Shown: positions 6,731 to 9,461 of the stretch, one piece after another
How positions within the stretch are numbered: the stretch's first letter is position 1
Layout: each line of letters begins with the position of its first letter
Source of the DNA: Candidatus Izemoplasmatales bacterium
GTDB lineage: Bacteria > Bacillota_I > Bacilli_A > Izemoplasmatales > Hujiaoplasmataceae
Direction of reading: 5' to 3'
DNA length: 9,461 nucleotides
Assembly: GCA_028702245.1 (NCBI GenBank)
Contig: JAQVPE010000022.1
Coordinates: forward strand, 1 to 9,461
Notes under the pieces: generated by a model
The model's database searches: none
Told to the model about the DNA's origin: nothing
Seen by the model: only the letters and a program-made list of their open reading frames with translations
Translations under genes and position numbers: made by a program

Positions 6731-9461
6731 TTACATCGGTAATTCTTCGTACACATAGCCAAAGAACAATGTGTACAGATATGCTTCAAGTTCGGTTGTG
6801 GCTCCGTAGTGCGTTGTAAGTCTTGCGACTTCAGCGGCAACCTCGCCAGGTTCAAGCATCCAATCATTGTGTGATTGAATCAAATCGTTGAATGCTGAGT
6901 AAGAATAGTAATCGAGGGGGACAAAAGGCGTCAAATCGGCCGGGTGAACGACTTCTTCAAGATTGTCTGCCTCCATCAAGGTTCCCATATAGATGTAAAC
7001 ATTGTAGAACAACTCCAGATCTGCTTGGTCAACAGCCTCGAGATCGATCGTGGCCACCTGGTGGGCGAGATCGAGCATATCGGTCGTTATCGCAAACAGG
7101 ATATCCTGAGTTGCCTCCATATCGACTGTGAGGTAATCAAACATGTACATCACATCATAGTAGCCTTCAACAAAATAATCAAGCAAAGTCTCCCAATCAA
7201 GGAGTGGATCAACGCCTTCGGCGTAAGTAAGAATATCGACGATCGTCATTAAGGTGACCATGGCCTGGGCAGTTGAGGGATTATCTTCTTCCGAGATATC
7301 GGTGATCAGATCAACTATGGTTTGAATTGTCGCTACGTCAAGACCGTCAAGAGCGGCGACGAAGATATCGACAATTTCCTGGATTCTCGGGAAGTACTTG
7401 TCAAAAGCCACATCAATCAAGTCAAGAACTGCAGTGACTTCTTCAGTAGGCATTCCTTCATACGGAAGTCTCATTTCAGCGATGTCCATGATCAATGTTT
7501 TGATCTTCAACTGGTCAGTGGCATCAATGGTGCTCAATAAGCCGCTAATTATTGGTAACAAATCATCGAGATACCCGACGATTGCTTCAGGAGACTGGTC
7601 AATCACAACCGGTTCACCTTCATAATCATATGACTGGCTCATCAGGAACTGAATCAACAAGTCGACAGTCGGGTTATCAAGACCAGTCATCAAGTTCTCC
7701 AGTTCATCAAAACCGATAAGGATGACGTCGATGATGCGTTGTTTGTTTTCAAGAACGGCAAGGTAAGTCGCCATCTCGCCTGCAAAAACGATTTCATCTT
7801 GAAGTTTAAGAATCTCTTCTTGATACCAGCCAATCTCATCAGTCAAATATAGGGTCTCATTATAGTACTCGTTATAGTCATAAATTGCTGAATCGGCAAT
7901 CCATAGCATCGAATTATAAATCTCAGCTGCATAGATTTGCGTTTCTAGAGGCTCCAAAGTGTTGATATCATGATTGTACTTCAGGGTAACGAGGGTGATC
8001 AAAGGTTGATAAAGATCTTGCTCCTCCTGAGGCAATGCTGCAAAGATCGCATCGAAATTGGCTTGGGTTTCATAACCCCAAAATACATCATTCAGGGTAT
8101 TCATAACTGTCCAGAAGTTATCTTCATCGTAAGCAGGATTGTCGCTCCATCTAATTTCTTCTTCCAAGCGCCAGTAATCAGCCTGATATTCGGCCATTAG
8201 TACTCGCGCATCCCAGTAATCCATGAAAAGATCGATTTCGGCAGTTTCAAAGCCACCATCAATTAACTCATCGTTAATTAGATCCGACAAGTTATCCATC
8301 AAGCCGATATACATCAGAATATCTTCTTCGTTTTCAAGGATACTATCTTGCCTCCAGGCGATATCATAGCTATAACCACCTTCGCCGCTTGCTTCGCGTT
8401 CCATCTGGAATTCAAGCATGTCAACAAGGATTTCGGCAATCTTTTGGTTGGTCATTCCGACGGTTTCGAAATAGTCATACCAAGCCACTAAATCATCATA
8501 GGTGGTCAAGTACGGGAGAGAACTCATATGGAACATCATTCCAACCATCATGAAGTACAAGTCTTCTTCGGTTTCAACATCAAATAGAACAATTAGATCG
8601 TCTAGCAAAGCTTCGGCTTCGACTTCGGTCATATCATAATTGCCAAACATGTCGACTACAAATTCAAGGACGTCCTCGTGCTGAATGCCAAACACCCATT
8701 CTTCGGCAACTTCAAAGCCGTACCTGAAGATATCAGCAAATGCTTCTGCTCTCTCAACAAATTCCTGAATCAGCATCATATCTTCAAATGCAACATTCTC
8801 AGCGTCGATCAAGGCGATTTCATCGACCATACCGAGCATTGTCTCGAGATTTTCGATTACGAGTCCCCTAATCAAAGTAACTTGGTCAGGATCGGGTTGG
8901 AAATCATATTCAACGTCGAAATAGATAGTTACAAGATGATCAACGATCATAGAAAGATCGAGGGACTCATCGCCTATAAGTGCTTGAGCAAGTTTGGCGG
9001 CCTCTACCAAAACAAAGAACATTTCATTTTGATCATGAACCGACATAAAGACAACCGGATCTTGTTCCTCTTCTGGTATCATCATCTCAACGAAAGCCGT
9101 GATCGCGGCGATTTTGTCTTCATCGACCGTTTGCAGGAAGCCAACCAATTCATCGAAGATTTCATCAGCGATTCCGAGATACTCATCGATCTTTGGCAAG
9201 ATAACTGCCAGCATGGCGGTCTCTTCGGCTACAGGAAGGTCCAAAGATTGAACATAAATAGTCGCGACATCATTAAGCAAATCGGAAAGATGACCGATAG
9301 CTTCAGTATCCATTTCTGTTTGAATGGTGATCAAGATCGCGCTTAACTCATCGATGTAGCCCAAAAGCATTTGGATACCAGACATCTCATCAAGCAAATC
9401 TCCTCCGAGAGGAGCATAGTTAAACAGCATCCCGAATATCAAATTGAAGACGTCTTCATCA
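6731..9461 (-). CDS. Large, highly acidic helical repeat protein of unknown function (5' end off the right edge)
   Basis: I do not recognise this protein. The frame is open to the window edge (909 codons), so the real start lies outside; a TTG at 9442 is an ordinary Leu codon with six sense codons before it. Numbering from that Leu, 903 aa are visible. Hand counts give about 192 Asp+Glu, 22 Lys+Arg and no Cys, so the pI must be very low. The sequence is almost entirely predicted amphipathic helix. Residues 28-306 and 623-903 are two diverged copies of one domain. Residues 309-590 are a Tyr/Trp-rich segment with coiled-coil-like stretches. No membrane span, sorting motif or catalytic motif is visible, and the end (FFGYVYEELPM) carries no anchor. 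Extreme acidity and absence of Cys fit an exported or surface protein, but the signal-peptide region is not in the window. It has its own terminator and is not part of the ribosomal operon. Confidence 0.9.
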   Translation of the reverse strand, partial: DEDVFNLIFGMLFNYAPLGGDLLDEMSGIQMLLGYIDELSAILITIQTEMDTEAIGHLSDLLNDVATIYVQSLDLPVAEETAMLAVILPKIDEYLGIADEIFDELVGFLQTVDEDKIAAITAFVEMMIPEEEQDPVVFMSVHDQNEMFFVLVEAAKLAQALIGDESLDLSMIVDHLVTIYFDVEYDFQPDPDQVTLIRGLVIENLETMLGMVDEIALIDAENVAFEDMMLIQEFVERAEAFADIFRYGFEVAEEWVFGIQHEDVLEFVVDMFGNYDMTEVEAEALLDDLIVLFDVETEEDLYFMMVGMMFHMSSLPYLTTYDDLVAWYDYFETVGMTNQKIAEILVDMLEFQMEREASGEGGYSYDIAWRQDSILENEEDILMYIGLMDNLSDLINDELIDGGFETAEIDLFMDYWDARVLMAEYQADYWRLEEEIRWSDNPAYDEDNFWTVMNTLNDVFWGYETQANFDAIFAALPQEEQDLYQPLITLVTLKYNHDINTLEPLETQIYAAEIYNSMLWIADSAIYDYNEYYNETLYLTDEIGWYQEEILKLQDEIVFAGEMATYLAVLENKQRIIDVILIGFDELENLMTGLDNPTVDLLIQFLMSQSYDYEGEPVVIDQSPEAIVGYLDDLLPIISGLLSTIDATDQLKIKTLIMDIAEMRLPYEGMPTEEVTAVLDLIDVAFDKYFPRIQEIVDIFVAALDGLDVATIQTIVDLITDISEEDNPSTAQAMVTLMTIVDILTYAEGVDPLLDWETLLDYFVEGYYDVMYMFDYLTVDMEATQDILFAITTDMLDLAHQVATIDLEAVDQADLELFYNVYIYMGTLMEADNLEEVVHPADLTPFVPLDYYSYSAFNDLIQSHNDWMLEPGEVAAEVARLTTHYGATTELEAYLYTLFFGYVYEELPM
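6734..7576 (-). repeat. Protein-level repeat, copy 2 (C-terminal domain)
   Basis: Residues 623-903, starting at GYLDDL and ending at the protein's C-terminus. Shared positions with copy 1 include the Asp/Tyr pair in AFDKYF versus KIDEYL, the D-x5-D-xx-V-xx-Y-x-DV-x-Y-x-F pattern (749-768 versus 162-181), and ML-x5-[VI]A-x-ID-x-E-x-V (789-804 versus 202-217). Confidence 0.8.
8525..9361 (-). repeat. Protein-level repeat, copy 1 (N-proximal domain)
   Basis: Residues 28-306 (TTG at 9442 = 1). The copy starts at GYIDEL and ends near EEDLYFMMVGMMF. It aligns with residues 623-903 at a constant offset over long ungapped blocks, with one net 8-residue gap. Similarity continues upstream to the window edge. 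The DNA has diverged and is not a recent duplication. Confidence 0.8.

Noticed and set aside
8678..9346. 222-aa open frame on the plus strand
   Set aside because: It is antisense to the acidic-protein frame, which has strong coding character and internal repeats. The plus-strand product is low-complexity and has no recognisable motif or ribosome site.
1..9461. CRISPR array, tRNA/rRNA genes, insertion sequences or attachment sites
   Set aside because: No spaced direct repeats, no cloverleaf-like tRNA segment, no transposase frame and no terminal inverted repeats were seen. Intergenic space is under 130 bp everywhere.

Overview
The window carries the bacterial rimP-nusA-ylxR-ylxQ-infB-rbfA operon and its flanks. 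All eight recognisable genes and one large unidentified gene lie on the minus strand. The Bacilli-type gene order, a short IF2 (626 aa) and short NusA (354 aa), strong GAGGTG-type ribosome binding sites and very small intergenic gaps suggest a compact genome from the Bacilli/Mollicutes side of the Firmicutes (Acholeplasma-, Izemoplasma- or Erysipelotrichales-like). TGA is a stop: rbfA ends in TGA seven bases before its terminator, and Trp codons checked in infB and the large gene are TGG. This excludes the Mycoplasma/Spiroplasma code. GC looks to be in the mid-40s percent by eye. The lineage call is inference.

Layout in transcription order, from high to low coordinates. (1) 9461-6731: the 3' part of a very large gene, open to the window edge, encoding an extremely acidic, cysteine-free, probably all-helical protein of unknown function. 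It ends in a strong intrinsic terminator (6669-6699). (2) 6629-5916: an autonomous SPOUT/TrmH-family RNA ribose methyltransferase with its own extended -10 promoter. (3) 5864-1434: the operon, with an extended -10 promoter, a leader of about 60 nt holding a terminator-like hairpin (5815-5833), six tightly packed genes and an intrinsic terminator directly after rbfA. (4) 1377 to the left edge: uvrC, with its own promoter and almost no 5' leader, cut off before its C-terminal HhH region.

The operon genes act together in ribosome assembly and gene expression: RimP and RbfA mature the 30S subunit, IF2 starts translation, NusA controls pausing, termination and antitermination, and YlxR and YlxQ are small RNA-binding proteins. 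The methyltransferase fits the same RNA/ribosome theme. UvrC is nucleotide excision repair.

The two points most worth pursuing are the acidic protein and the rimP leader. The protein contains two copies of a domain of about 280 aa, spaced 595 residues apart, each apparently built from smaller helical units of about 60 aa. The leader hairpin looks like a premature terminator and could be an autoregulatory NusA attenuator.
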